This document shows, piece after piece, positions 24,438 to 34,932 of a DNA stretch of 64,000 nucleotides. Location of the stretch: positions 62,001 to 126,000 of the forward strand of contig NZ_FOFB01000012.1 in the NCBI RefSeq assembly GCF_900110645.1, given 5' to 3'. Numbering within the stretch: position 1 is the first letter of the stretch; every line of letters starts with the position of its first letter. A model generated the notes under the pieces. The model was not told the DNA's origin. It did not search any database and saw only the letters and a list, made by a program, of their open reading frames with translations. Origin of the DNA: Neolewinella agarilytica (lineage in GTDB: Bacteria; Bacteroidota; Bacteroidia; Chitinophagales; Saprospiraceae). The translations under genes were made by a program, and so were the position numbers.

Positions 24438-26840
24438 CTACCTCTCCCCCAACCACCCCCGCCACCGCTTCGCCAACCGCCACTTATCCCGCAACTCTGC
24501 CTGACTTGATGAAGTCCTCACCGGTACCTCCTCGGGCAAGGCCTGCTCCTCGTTCCTGAAGCGTACGCCGTGCAGCTTCTCCAATATCCAGATCATGTAG
24601 TCCCCCTGGCGGATAGAGAAGTACTCGGTGAAGCGACCTTTGTCCGTTCGGGTAGACACAAAGCTCTTCATAATCGTAGTCGTATCCCCAGCCAACGCCA
24701 ACAGGTGAGGCGTCATCGTCGTATCGCGGTGATGATCAATCAACTGAATGAGACGGTATCGCGCCTCCTGGGAGCTCCCCTCGAACCGACCAAACATTGC
24801 CGCCAGCGCAGTGGGCGTCAACCCAACGGACACCCGCTCCACCGGAACCGGTGCCCCCAGGGCACCAAAATCGAGATATTCCTTCACGGTGAAGCGGTCC
24901 TGACTTTGCACCTGCGTCCGCGCCAAAATCCCCGCTGCTTCCGCACGAATCCGCTCATCCGTATCCGCTACACGCAACACCTCAAGCGCCGTCAGGGCTT
25001 CCGGACCAGCCCCCCGAATCAAGGCCTCAAAGTCCTCCCATAGCCCCCGAAACCGCCCCGTCCGCCGCAAAGCAGATTTCAGTATAAACAACCGAAAATT
25101 CTCCCCACTCAAACTCCCTGATGTCCACTGATCAGCGTACCAGACCTTTACCCATTCATCCAGCGCCTCCACCGCGTCGGGGTACTGCCGGGCGTGAACG
25201 TAGCCCCAGGCCTCCAGTGCCGTAATGTTGTCTATCCTGGGCTCCTCCAGCATCGATAAGATTTTCTCTCGTTCCGCTCCGTTAACCGCAGCGCACAAGC
25301 GCTTTAAAGTTGCTTCGGTCCGTAATGATAATCGCGTCGACTGCCCTCGCTCCCGGCAAATCGCTAATACTTCCGCCAGAGCGGGAAGTTTGGTCTTCAG
25401 ACTTAAAGGAAGTGCGCCATTGGCTCCGTGCAGACCACCAAAGTAGCGGCCGTCAATCCGCCGCAACAAGCTGTCAACCGGCAGCTGCATCAATTCGGCT
25501 ACCGCCCCTACCGCCGCCGCATCATCTTTGGTATACAGCTGCTCCACCAATACCGCCAGCGTGTCCAAAGGCTTTATATCATCGCCCTGATAAACGAAGC
25601 GCGCCGCTACATCAGACCATTGATACTCATCATAATGCGCTACCCAGTAGTGAAGCGCGTTCCGGCTTTTCACCCGATCATAGCCATCAGCCACCAACTC
25701 CCCTTCACTATCTTTCACCAACAGCCGCACGCCCGTCAGGCCTTCCAGCCTACTCCTGCTTTCCCCGCTCAGGTTCCGGGAAGAAAAGATATTCTCGTGC
25801 AGCGGAAGCGCCGCCAACTGCACCAATATACGGGGGTCCCGCATCGCTTCCAACTCCCGCAGCGCCTGAAACAGCACCCAGGCTTTTTGCCCGGGCCGGG
25901 TGATGAGGTATTCCAGGTAAGCACCACGGTCCGCAAAGTCTTCCGGGCGGGCAGCATCCGCCCGCCGGAACCCCAATTCTCGCAGCTGCGCCAAGGCGGG
26001 CAAGGAGTCCAGTAGGCGCTGATACTCCGCCACCAGGCTGTCTTGATCAGCTCGCCAGTCTGCTCGCAGGTCTATCCCCGTTATCCAGTTCATCGACGAC
26101 ACAAACCCATTATGCCCCCACCCTTCCAACCGACGGGTAAGCGTTAATACTAATTGCGCAGCTTCTATACGCTGGTAATGCGCCAACCCCTTAATGATCG
26201 ATTCTATCACTTGCTTATCGCGCGGGCTCTCTCCCTTGCCCCAATGCTGACCAGCAGCGCACTCCTTAAGATAAACAAAGGCTTCCGGGGTTCCCAGCTT
26301 CCCGATCTCCGGAATCAATTTTACCGGCATAAAGAAATCTTTATGGGCAACAACACGGGAAATCTTGGTTTTGTAGTCTGATAACAACCTGGCCTTGTCC
26401 GTAAGCGCAGCAGCCGGTTGTAATTCATACCGAACTTCCCGCGTACCGGGTGGCACATCCGTAAACCGTCCAAGCAAGGGAGAAAAAACAATCTTATGGC
26501 TATTGTCCCGCCAATATTTCCATAGAGTGGCTCCGCTGATTGGCGCGCCCCAGCTCAAATTCTCCAGGTAAGTAGATTGAAAAAATGTCTGCCCGGCCAA
26601 CTGCGCCACGGTCACCGTATCCCGGCCGAAGTAGTGTCGCTGAGTGGTTAATCGCTGGTCGTCCAGCAAGGCCGACAGGGGCACCAACGCAGTGGAGTCT
26701 CCCGCTTTCAGCTTCCGGGACAGATGCCTCAAAGAATCCGGTAAAGCCTCCTGCTCCACTTCCGTTAGCCAGGTAGACTGGGCGGTTACAGGAGCGGCGA
26801 GACAGTTCAGAAGGAGGAATAATATAACGGGGCGAGGCAT
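24438..26840 (-). CDS. Secreted HEAT-like helical repeat protein
   Basis: An 800-residue protein. Signal peptide MPRPVILFLLLNCLAAPVTA with cleavage before QS. The rest is mostly paired helices with loosely repeated patterns (for example MRDPRILVQLAALPLHENIF, ALTALEVLRVADTDERIRAE), which I read as HEAT-like repeats. No catalytic motif and no T9SS tail are seen, so it is probably periplasmic. The gene stands alone between the sigma operon and a repeat-rich intergenic region. A copy of the 18-bp element lies within it (read ARTQV). Function unknown; a scaffold or binding role is inferred from the fold only. Confidence 0.6.
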   Translation of the reverse strand: MPRPVILFLLLNCLAAPVTAQSTWLTEVEQEALPDSLRHLSRKLKAGDSTALVPLSALLDDQRLTTQRHYFGRDTVTVAQLAGQTFFQSTYLENLSWGAPISGATLWKYWRDNSHKIVFSPLLGRFTDVPPGTREVRYELQPAAALTDKARLLSDYKTKISRVVAHKDFFMPVKLIPEIGKLGTPEAFVYLKECAAGQHWGKGESPRDKQVIESIIKGLAHYQRIEAAQLVLTLTRRLEGWGHNGFVSSMNWITGIDLRADWRADQDSLVAEYQRLLDSLPALAQLRELGFRRADAARPEDFADRGAYLEYLITRPGQKAWVLFQALRELEAMRDPRILVQLAALPLHENIFSSRNLSGESRSRLEGLTGVRLLVKDSEGELVADGYDRVKSRNALHYWVAHYDEYQWSDVAARFVYQGDDIKPLDTLAVLVEQLYTKDDAAAVGAVAELMQLPVDSLLRRIDGRYFGGLHGANGALPLSLKTKLPALAEVLAICRERGQSTRLSLRTEATLKRLCAAVNGAEREKILSMLEEPRIDNITALEAWGYVHARQYPDAVEALDEWVKVWYADQWTSGSLSGENFRLFILKSALRRTGRFRGLWEDFEALIRGAGPEALTALEVLRVADTDERIRAEAAGILARTQVQSQDRFTVKEYLDFGALGAPVPVERVSVGLTPTALAAMFGRFEGSSQEARYRLIQLIDHHRDTTMTPHLLALAGDTTTIMKSFVSTRTDKGRFTEYFSIRQGDYMIWILEKLHGVRFRNEEQALPEEVPVRTSSSQAELRDKWRLAKRWRGWLGER
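24908..24925 (-). repeat. Dispersed 18-bp GC element, copy 6 (in the HEAT-like gene)
   Basis: One mismatch (at the outer end) to the consensus, N = A, on the minus strand. The gene reads it as A-R-T-Q-V, again a different frame. Confidence 0.75.
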
Positions 26841-26970
26841 ATCGGTGGGTGCTTGGTGGGGAGGAAGATAAGCAGGGGCTGAGGATTGCTCAGCTTAAAA
26901 AATCCACCGCAAGCAGCCAACTTTCATATCGATAATCAAAAGCCCAGGGCAGGTTCCTAACTTTATCCCG

Positions 26971-27237
26971 ACCCCGAAGGGGACGAACGTCCTTAACCCC
27001 GGGTGCAGCGCCGGCGAAGCCGAAGCGAAACCCGGGGATCGCCCAGCGACGCGCAAAACCCGGGGCCACACAGCCACACCACCAGTCCTACTCTTCCCCT
27101 CCCGACCACGAAGTGGTCGAACATCCTTAACCCCGGGTGAAGCAGATGGCACAGCCATCACGTAACCCGGGGATCGCCCAGCGACGCGGAAAACCCGGGG
27201 ACTGCGCAGCACCACACGAAACCCTTAACCCCTGAAG
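26971..27237. repeat. Two copies of a ~134-bp GC-rich repeat in a 557-base gene-free stretch
   Basis: Each copy contains CCTTAACCCCGGGTG, a variable middle, AACCCGGGGATCGCCCAGCG and AAAACCCGGGG. The copies start about 134 bases apart (CCTTAA at 26991 and 27125). Facing CCCGGG-containing arms can form hairpins within each copy, and GACCACGAAGTGGTC at the start of copy 2 is a palindrome. The surrounding gene-free DNA (26841-27397) shows nothing else. It resembles dispersed palindromic intergenic elements of this phylum. No transposase is nearby. Confidence 0.6.
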
Positions 27238-27397
27238 CAGCAATCCCCCATAAATTTCAGTTCAGAACCATACCCGTCCGCTAACTACTACATCCAAAAA
27301 CCAAAAAGAGGAAAAGAAGCTACTGCCCCTTTCCCCCTTGAAATCAAACCAATCCTAATAGTGGTTGAGGTTGGAAGTGTTCAGACTTAACCAACAG

Positions 27398-30300
27398 CTA
27401 CTCTACCACCACTTCTTTCCGCAGAACCCCTTGTTCCGTAAACCCTTGCAGGAAGTAGACGCCTGCTGCAAGGCCTTGCAGCGAGACCTCAATCCGCTCT
27501 TGAGGTAACTCAACCGAAACCTGCCGGACTGGCCGTCCCAAAGCATCATACAAGGTCAGTTCCCGAAAAGAGACCGGCTGCATCATTTCCAAAAACAACC
27601 GGTCACTAGCGGGGTTAGGAAACACCCTGGCTTCAATCAATGGCAGATCGTCTACCCCAACGATGAAACAACGCTCATATGGCGTAAACGACGCCTGGCT
27701 AACGCAACCGTTAGCATCGGTCATTTCAAGAGTATACACATCCCCCGTGTGATCAAATATTTCAAGCGTAGCTCCGGTCTCTCCCTGAAGCATCATCCCG
27801 TCCGCGTACCACTGCAAACTCACGTCGGCAATTGTTGCCCCCTCAATAACGGCAGCGAGTTCCGCCGGGTTACTGTTACAGATAAAGCAAGGCCCTGCAA
27901 TAGCAACGGTCGGTGGCCCGGTAAGGGAAATCACCGAAGAACGTACTTCCTGATCACAGCAGGGGCTGCCCACTAACACCTCGTAGTTGCCAGCGACCTC
28001 CTCTCCCGCAGCAGGAACGTAGAGGTAAGAAAGCGTGTTCGTCGTCGCCAATAAAACACCATTCCGGTACCAACTCAACACTTGTTGCGGACAGTCGGCG
28101 GGGAAATTTACCTGAGCCGACAGGGTCACTGAACTCGGCAGACAAACATCATCAAAAGCAGCATCGAAGCCTATCAATGTCAGCTCCTCCCGAATATCCA
28201 GAAACAGCGTAATCAAATCCTCCGCGCAAACGCCGCTCTGCTTCCGGACCTGAAACCAAGTATCTTCGTACAAACGGTTGGTGTAATACACCGGATTCTG
28301 GCTGCCAGCTTCCACTATTTGTACGTAGTTGACTCCGTCCGTACTCTCCCACCAGGTCCACATCATGTCGTCTCCGGTACACGCCGGTGCGTAGTGCAGA
28401 ATAGCGTCTTCTCCAGGGCACAGCGGATTATCGTCCAGAGGGTCCAGCGTAAGCTCCCCGACCGGATCGTTTTCGTTGAATAGGCGAATCTCGGCCGTCG
28501 CTGTCGTAGTACCACAAACTGAAGTAATTTGCGCCGTATAGACAAAGCGCTGGTCACAATCCATCGTGCCTGTTGGTAATGACAATATTCCCGGAAGGTA
28601 AGTAAGCCCCGTAGCGCCGGGAATCAATACCCCCTCAGGGTCGTACCACTGGATGCTGTCGCCACAAAGAGTCGGGTCTCCTCCGCTCAGGGTCAATCGA
28701 AGTGTGTCCGGTTGAATGGGCGTTCCGTCAAAGCAGTATTCCTGAGCAGGCACGGAACCCGTCACCGGTGAGCAACGCTGAATATTGGCCACATTTGTCG
28801 TCACGGTTGTACAGGCGCTTCCCGCAAAATCAACTTCTGCATACACGACAATATTCCCCGTGTGGTAAGTTGGCGCCAGGTCTAAGGGCTGGTAACCGTT
28901 AGTGATCTGTAGTGGCGTGCCAAAGGAACCAGCACCGGCATCCGCAACGTAATAGCGCACCTGCGTGATTCCCGTCAAGCCCGTCAGGTCAATGATCGGC
29001 ACCTCCAAAAAGGTTTGGGTCTCACAAATCACCGTATCGGGGATGTGGAGCTCCAGACAGCATTCTACCTCCGCGTTCAAACCATAACTACAACGCGAAA
29101 ATGCACCGTCGTCGCATTGACAAACCGTCGTCATATTGAAAGTGACAAAGGGGTCAAGAATCAACTCATCTGTAGTCAAAAAGAAAACAACCATCCCTGG
29201 AATCGCCGATCCATTTCCCGGATAACTCCCGGGGAAAGCCGGGTGATTGATGGTAGCCTGAAAAGAACAATCTGCGTTGCTACTACCAGAATCGTTGCTG
29301 TAAGGCACCTCCAATACGTAGCCTCCTTCCCGGCACTTCAACTCCGCCTGCCCCGGCGTTCCGCAGCCACGTTCTACAACTACGTTAACCAGGCATTCGC
29401 CCCTGTTGCCCGATGTATCGGTGCCAAAAGCAGTAATCGCTGTAGTCCCTAAGGGAAAGAAGTCTCCATTACCCGGGCCCGTCGGATCGTAACTGTAAGT
29501 GATCTCACCAGTACAGTTGTCATCAAAGAAATTTTCCGGCCAACTAGCTTCTACCCCATCGCCACAGCGGGAGGTCTGGGCAGTGAAGGTAGGCGGGAAC
29601 GGGCAAGCCGGAGCCTCCTGATCTAGTACCAAAACCTCGTACCTACAGCGTGAATTTCCATTGGCAAAACCATCACGGGCATTAACAATAACGCAATCCG
29701 TCCCAACCGGTATCTGATGCGTACTCAGTACCTGTGCCGCATTACCAGCAACACGATTACCGCTATTGCAGGTAAACGAAAATACAGTGGGGTTCGGATT
29801 ACAATCATCCATTACCGAAAAAATAGCATCGTGCGTGGCATAGCATTCTCCGGCATCAGCAATAAGTATTACCGTTGTATCCGGACAGGTGAGCACGGGC
29901 GGTTCATTTTCAAAAGTCACTTGCTGTTCGGCCGTGGCCGTGCAGCCGGTAGCTTCATTGGTAACCTTAAGACAGATATCGTAAGTCCCCGTCGTTAAAG
30001 TCCAGCTAACCGATTGACCCGTCAGTTCCGGCATGGCCGGATCATCACAGTTGATGTCCCATTCGTAGGTAAATAGACCACTGCCATTAGCAATTCCGTC
30101 AAGTTGAAGGTCGCCACATTCTAAGGTCCAACTGAAATCCGCTTCGCAACCTTCAGGACAGCTTTCCAGCTCTTCTCCTTCTTCACAGATAACGTCCCCA
30201 TTGATGTCTTTCCAGAAATAATTTATTCCAAACGAGCCGCCAGCGCCAAGTACACAAAAATTGATGGCTTCCAGAATTTCGCCGGGGGGCAAAGCTGGCC

Positions 30301-32419
30301 CCGTCGCACTACGGATTTTGATCTCATTTGCCGCAGCATTAACACTGGTGCTGAACGTTGGCTCAACGAAAACGTCCGTAAACATAACTGAGCCACTGAC
30401 TTTCAGACACAGTTCATAAACCGGAACAGGAGAGTCGTTGAAATACGCTGACTGAAAACAGCATAAACTATCCGTTTCCTGATTTGCGAAGGAGAGTCGA
30501 AGATCTTCCGCACAAGAAAAATCATCCACATCTCTCTCCCGGCAGTTTTCCGCTTTCGTAAAGTATTCATCAGTACTAATCCCACCATCTATAATGGTGA
30601 ACATAGGCGTATCCGCGTCTGCAATAAAATCACTAACCACCGAGCTCGGTTCCGTTACGGAAGCAACCAAAGAGTTGGCACAACCGCTATTAAACGCTAA
30701 CGCTCCGCTTAAATCAGCCCGAATGAGCATTTCATCAAACTTGCGTGTGTTAACAATTATCCCGCCGTTATTGATCAGCTCGTTTGTCCAGCATGAACCC
30801 GTCACCTGGATGCCACCATTAAAGATTCCGCCAAGCAGTAAATCCGTCGGTTCCGAGCCTTCTGACAATAAGACTTGGTTTAGCCACAATTGATTTCCAA
30901 AAGGGTCTAACCCCATCAGAAATGTCTTTTGGTTTTCAGGAGCACCAACGTTAACTACTCCCACGTTAAGCAACGCTGAGGTACCCGTCAAGATCAGATC
31001 ACCATTGAAATCGACTTCAGCATCCACAATTTCTTCTGAACCGCCAGGTAAATCATATAGCTTATTGGTAAGTACCACTGGCAAACCTGGCTGCCCCGAA
31101 AAGCCTAATTTCAGCATGAATAATTTTTGTTCTTGCAGAAATCCAAGGGGACCTCTCTGTAAGGAATTCCCAAGAATAACCAGCTCATCTCCTATCCGCC
31201 GAATACGAATACCTTCTTCTTCAGTACTCCCGTCCCCGTCTATATCATATGCCTTGGTCAGGCGTTGGGTAAAATCAGCAGCTAGTAAAAAGAGGTAAAC
31301 TTTGTTACCCATCGATCCGGTTACAGCGTATTTCGCATCAGGGTACCCAGGCAAAGGGGTTTCGAGTGAGAATACAGAGCGTCCCGTAACTGGCACCTGG
31401 CCCGTGTTATCCCGGAAACCGAACACAACGTTTGTTACCGGAGTCGTACAGCTGTTTAAACGGGACAACATCAACTCATTGAAATTCGGGAAAGTAGAAG
31501 CAGCCCTTTGTGTTCCTACCCAAATAAGTTCATCGTTATCTGCTTTGATCAGCTCGTGTACAACTTCTTGGTCCGGAGCAGCCGTACTCGTTACATCCGT
31601 GTAAAAAGTCATTAGCCCATTGGTGTTGTATTCAGTATAGAATACATCTTTGTTAACGCCATTATTGACTGTACCAACACCTGCAAAAGCGCCTCCATGG
31701 CAGGGCATATCGGTTTTTACGACTTGAAGGTTTTCAATCCTGTGCTCTCCCGGATCGCTATCAACAAAGTCATTAAGCGTAGCAATAGGATCAATGTTAT
31801 TGGTTGCATTGTCCCAACGCTTACCAACAATATCCTCGTCACTAACTACCCCGGCGTTGGTGTTTACACTGGAGAACATATGGGTATACGGAGTCGAAAA
31901 AAGGCCGCCTGAAGAGGCAATTGCGAACCCCTTCTCGTTATGCGTATTCGCAGGGCCAGCCGTTGTGTCACCGTATACACAGGTAGCTACGGTCGGGAAC
32001 TCAAGCCTGCAATTGAAATAGGTAATCGATTGCACTCCCGAAGCCCCTACCGTAACCGAAATGGGTGTTGAAAACCAACCAAACGCTTGCTCTGCGCGAA
32101 CGGTATAGTCCCCCGCCATCAGATTAGTAAACTCGAATCTACCCGATGCATCACTCTGTGTAGTAGCAATGATATTTCCCGTAGCGTTATCCAGCAGGTA
32201 GAAAACAAAGCCTACACCAAGCTGGTCAAGGGATGAATCATAAACTCCGTCACAGCCATCGTCCTCTACGCTGAGCCCCATAATCACCGAAACGGCGCTC
32301 TCTGGTTTCTCATCTCCATATTCACTACCGTAAGTTGGTAGCACGACGGTTGAAATATCTTTCGCGCTTACCGCGTGTATTCCCAGCAAAAGGAAGGCAA
32401 AAATTATAAGGTGTTTCAT
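27398..32419 (-). CDS. Giant secreted PKD/HYR-type protein with T9SS sorting domain
   Basis: A 1,673-residue protein when started at the ATG at 32419, which gives the signal peptide MKHLIIFAFLLLGIHAVSA; the frame opens further upstream but without a signal-like start. After a carboxypeptidase-regulatory/SdrD-B-like domain near the N-terminus (residues about 35-130) come long beta-rich regions. PKD-like (FTYEWDINCDDPAMP) and HYR-like (CPDTTVILIADAGEC, GTTAITAFGTDTSGN) modules occupy the middle. The final 80 residues are a T9SS type A sorting domain (EARVFPNPASDRLFLEM). It is a surface or released adhesin-like protein. It is preceded by the LamG-domain gene with a short gap and is probably co-transcribed with it. 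Confidence 0.8.
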   Translation of the reverse strand: MKHLIIFAFLLLGIHAVSAKDISTVVLPTYGSEYGDEKPESAVSVIMGLSVEDDGCDGVYDSSLDQLGVGFVFYLLDNATGNIIATTQSDASGRFEFTNLMAGDYTVRAEQAFGWFSTPISVTVGASGVQSITYFNCRLEFPTVATCVYGDTTAGPANTHNEKGFAIASSGGLFSTPYTHMFSSVNTNAGVVSDEDIVGKRWDNATNNIDPIATLNDFVDSDPGEHRIENLQVVKTDMPCHGGAFAGVGTVNNGVNKDVFYTEYNTNGLMTFYTDVTSTAAPDQEVVHELIKADNDELIWVGTQRAASTFPNFNELMLSRLNSCTTPVTNVVFGFRDNTGQVPVTGRSVFSLETPLPGYPDAKYAVTGSMGNKVYLFLLAADFTQRLTKAYDIDGDGSTEEEGIRIRRIGDELVILGNSLQRGPLGFLQEQKLFMLKLGFSGQPGLPVVLTNKLYDLPGGSEEIVDAEVDFNGDLILTGTSALLNVGVVNVGAPENQKTFLMGLDPFGNQLWLNQVLLSEGSEPTDLLLGGIFNGGIQVTGSCWTNELINNGGIIVNTRKFDEMLIRADLSGALAFNSGCANSLVASVTEPSSVVSDFIADADTPMFTIIDGGISTDEYFTKAENCRERDVDDFSCAEDLRLSFANQETDSLCCFQSAYFNDSPVPVYELCLKVSGSVMFTDVFVEPTFSTSVNAAANEIKIRSATGPALPPGEILEAINFCVLGAGGSFGINYFWKDINGDVICEEGEELESCPEGCEADFSWTLECGDLQLDGIANGSGLFTYEWDINCDDPAMPELTGQSVSWTLTTGTYDICLKVTNEATGCTATAEQQVTFENEPPVLTCPDTTVILIADAGECYATHDAIFSVMDDCNPNPTVFSFTCNSGNRVAGNAAQVLSTHQIPVGTDCVIVNARDGFANGNSRCRYEVLVLDQEAPACPFPPTFTAQTSRCGDGVEASWPENFFDDNCTGEITYSYDPTGPGNGDFFPLGTTAITAFGTDTSGNRGECLVNVVVERGCGTPGQAELKCREGGYVLEVPYSNDSGSSNADCSFQATINHPAFPGSYPGNGSAIPGMVVFFLTTDELILDPFVTFNMTTVCQCDDGAFSRCSYGLNAEVECCLELHIPDTVICETQTFLEVPIIDLTGLTGITQVRYYVADAGAGSFGTPLQITNGYQPLDLAPTYHTGNIVVYAEVDFAGSACTTVTTNVANIQRCSPVTGSVPAQEYCFDGTPIQPDTLRLTLSGGDPTLCGDSIQWYDPEGVLIPGATGLTYLPGILSLPTGTMDCDQRFVYTAQITSVCGTTTATAEIRLFNENDPVGELTLDPLDDNPLCPGEDAILHYAPACTGDDMMWTWWESTDGVNYVQIVEAGSQNPVYYTNRLYEDTWFQVRKQSGVCAEDLITLFLDIREELTLIGFDAAFDDVCLPSSVTLSAQVNFPADCPQQVLSWYRNGVLLATTNTLSYLYVPAAGEEVAGNYEVLVGSPCCDQEVRSSVISLTGPPTVAIAGPCFICNSNPAELAAVIEGATIADVSLQWYADGMMLQGETGATLEIFDHTGDVYTLEMTDANGCVSQASFTPYERCFIVGVDDLPLIEARVFPNPASDRLFLEMMQPVSFRELTLYDALGRPVRQVSVELPQERIEVSLQGLAAGVYFLQGFTEQGVLRKEVVVE

Positions 32420-32489
32420 TATATCGTTTTTTTTAAGGCAGCAGCAAGCGAAACCCCCAATAAGAGCACCGCACCTACCACTCGTTTTT

Positions 32490-34856
32490 TTAGAAGCGGT
32501 TTCCACAAGGCGTAATCGTTCGGGAAATCGTTACTGCACAGCCCGTTGTACTGTCCGTTACCGTCAGCGTAATGGTCGTCGGTGTCAGCGGAGGAGTCGT
32601 GTTCGGATGCGCCGTGTAGGTGAAGGTTTGCCCGGTTCCCGCTTCACCGGAGCTGGCCAACCAGCTATAAGTCAGCGTTGCATTTGGCCTGTCGACCACA
32701 AACGACGCTGAGGCACTCAGCGTCACCTCATCTCCGGGCCTCAGACAGTCATTCGGTTGAAGCGGACAACTCATCACCGGTACTACTTCAATTTCATCTA
32801 TCTGAAACAAGGGGCCTTCGGTTTGTACACAACCGTTATCCGCCACTACCTGAAAGTTGCCGCTGGTATCAACCGAATAGCTAGCGGTTGGGCCAGCAAC
32901 CAACAGCCCGTCATGGTACCAGTAGTAATCAATACCCGCTTCAGGATTAACCAGGGTAAGCACTGTATTATCCCCCAGGCAAATCTCCGCAGGGCCAACG
33001 ATTTGAGGGACGACAGGCAATGGCCGAAGACGAATTTCCAACGTATCGCTAAAGGCTGGTTCGCAGCCCGAAGGCTGGTTCTCCGGATCACAACGGTAGC
33101 GGTAGTAAATACGATCCGCCCCGCCTGGCCACTGACTCGTAGGCAGGATATTCGTGTTCTGGGAGGAGTTGCTGAATCCAAGGTCCTGCCAGACTACCGT
33201 CCCACTCAAATCAAACGTGTATTGCCATTGGGGAATACAAAACATCGGCTCCAGGAAGGGCCGAACGCCTATCGTAGCATCCTCTCCAGGACAGATGTCG
33301 TACACCGGATTGTCAGGAGGGAAGAGCTCCGTTAAGTTGCGCGGGTTGCCCGAAGGCAGGCCAATAATATCCCCCGCAATTGGTTCCGGATCTACGGTTA
33401 CTCCAGCAGAGAAGCTGACCGTTCCGGCACAGGACGTAATGGTGGCCGTAAACGTAAAGGTTTTTTGGGCGCTCAACGCAGGTGCAAGGAAAGGATAGGT
33501 GAACGTTGTGGCGTTCGGCGGAGTAGCAAGCGTAATCGTTGGCTCATTCGTAGCAGATAAGGTCCAAACAATCTCCGTATCAGTCCCCGACGAGTTAAGC
33601 CAGGGGTGAGCCGTCTGCAATTCCACCTCCAACAAAGCGGTGTCTTGTGCACAGAAAGGACCACCCGGTACGATCGTCACCACCGGGTCCGTAACCGCGC
33701 AACGTATCCGTAGGGTATCCGTCTCACTCAGGTAGTCACAGCTGGTTCCGGAAACCGGGTCAAAGACCAGAAGCTGTGCCCGAAAAAGACGGTCAATGTA
33801 GCCCAGCGCATTGGTCGCACAATCGGCCGTCAGAAAGTTCGGAGGTACCGGGAAGCAAAAGTCTGTAAATGGTGGCATCTGAGCTACGGTCCAGGTCGTA
33901 CCGCCATCATCCGAATATTCCCAATCAACGGCGACCGGGCCGGGAAGTCCTCCGGGCGGGCCGTCCGGACCCAGGCAAAAGGTCACCGGGTCTCCGCTAC
34001 AGATCGAGTCCAGCACCATCGTCCGGTACGGGTAATCCCGGATTTCGAAGGGCAGATTCACCAATGCTTCCCCCACTAACGGGGCGGTTGACATCACAAA
34101 GTTGCTGGTAGGCCCATTCAGGGTAAAGCCGTAGAGCTCGCCGTCCAGACCGGGAGTGAGTGTCCGGTTCTCCACTGCTCCAATACCCGTATTGGCACCT
34201 GCGGCCGCGCCCTGATTGAAGTCGTAGTACACCAAAAGATTCGGATTAGTGACATCCGGAACACAGTACTCTCGCACACATACGTTGTTGGCAAAACGTC
34301 GTGGACCTGTCCATATTTTAAAGGACTCCACCTCGCCGACCCAAGACTCAGCGAAGGTAAACCCCGTAACAGTCTCACCACCCAGCCACATATTTTCCAC
34401 CGGCCCGGTAAGCCCGGTAAACAAGCGATCGCGCTGGATGCAGTCCATATAAATGGTCAGGCTGTCCCCGATAACATCAAGACGAAGGTGTTGCCAGCTG
34501 TTCGACGGTACGGGGCCGTAGAAGCTCAACGGCTCGTTTAATCCACCGCTCCCATCTCCACGGGCGAGGGACAATTGGTTTGCGAATAAGGACAGTTCGA
34601 TCGTTCCAGAAGCGTTACTCAAGCTAAGCAAACTCCGGGTGGTTATCTGCTGCGGGTCGCTTTCGCCCCGATACCAAAACTCAACGGAAATGGTGTCTAG
34701 ATCCGACGGTAAAAGTTGCGAGATTGGTACGGCCAGCGAGTCATCCCCTCCAGCAAAATGGAGAGCGTTGGACTGTCCACTCAACCCAAAACAGGATAGG
34801 AGCAGGCAAAGCAATAGCAGCTGGGTGCCAGGCACCCGAAATATAGAAGTATTCAT
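32490..34856 (-). CDS. Secreted LamG (concanavalin-like) and PKD-domain protein
   Basis: A 788-residue protein. Signal peptide with LLLLCLLLSCFGLSGQ at the N-terminus. Residues about 30-210 form a LamG/concanavalin-like sandwich (ISVEFWYRGES, SWQHLRLDVIGDSLTIYMDC, FKIWTGPRR), a typical carbohydrate-binding or structural fold. The remainder holds Ig/PKD-like domains. There is no T9SS tail; the protein ends soon after a PKD-like module at the GNRF C-terminus. It lies 70 bases upstream of the giant T9SS protein, so the two probably work together on the cell surface. One perfect and one degenerate copy of the 18-bp element lie inside the gene. Confidence 0.7.
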   Translation of the reverse strand: MNTSIFRVPGTQLLLLCLLLSCFGLSGQSNALHFAGGDDSLAVPISQLLPSDLDTISVEFWYRGESDPQQITTRSLLSLSNASGTIELSLFANQLSLARGDGSGGLNEPLSFYGPVPSNSWQHLRLDVIGDSLTIYMDCIQRDRLFTGLTGPVENMWLGGETVTGFTFAESWVGEVESFKIWTGPRRFANNVCVREYCVPDVTNPNLLVYYDFNQGAAAGANTGIGAVENRTLTPGLDGELYGFTLNGPTSNFVMSTAPLVGEALVNLPFEIRDYPYRTMVLDSICSGDPVTFCLGPDGPPGGLPGPVAVDWEYSDDGGTTWTVAQMPPFTDFCFPVPPNFLTADCATNALGYIDRLFRAQLLVFDPVSGTSCDYLSETDTLRIRCAVTDPVVTIVPGGPFCAQDTALLEVELQTAHPWLNSSGTDTEIVWTLSATNEPTITLATPPNATTFTYPFLAPALSAQKTFTFTATITSCAGTVSFSAGVTVDPEPIAGDIIGLPSGNPRNLTELFPPDNPVYDICPGEDATIGVRPFLEPMFCIPQWQYTFDLSGTVVWQDLGFSNSSQNTNILPTSQWPGGADRIYYRYRCDPENQPSGCEPAFSDTLEIRLRPLPVVPQIVGPAEICLGDNTVLTLVNPEAGIDYYWYHDGLLVAGPTASYSVDTSGNFQVVADNGCVQTEGPLFQIDEIEVVPVMSCPLQPNDCLRPGDEVTLSASASFVVDRPNATLTYSWLASSGEAGTGQTFTYTAHPNTTPPLTPTTITLTVTDSTTGCAVTISRTITPCGNRF
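33467..33485 (+). repeat. Dispersed GC element, degenerate 19-base copy
   Basis: GGGCGCTCAACGCAGGTGC keeps both outer arms (GGGCGC and CGCAGGTGC) but has a changed, one-base-longer centre. It lies inside the LamG gene. Confidence 0.45.
34195..34212 (-). repeat. Dispersed 18-bp GC element, copy 7 (in the LamG gene)
   Basis: Perfect match with N = C on the minus strand, read by the gene as G-A-A-A-G-A in a loop between the LamG domain and the next domain. Confidence 0.85.
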
Positions 34857-34932
34857 CAGTGATGGTATTAAAAGGCGTCAACGCAATAGCCGTCCGCGTT
34901 GGTCACCCTCGTGTTGACGTTTATAGGTAAGT

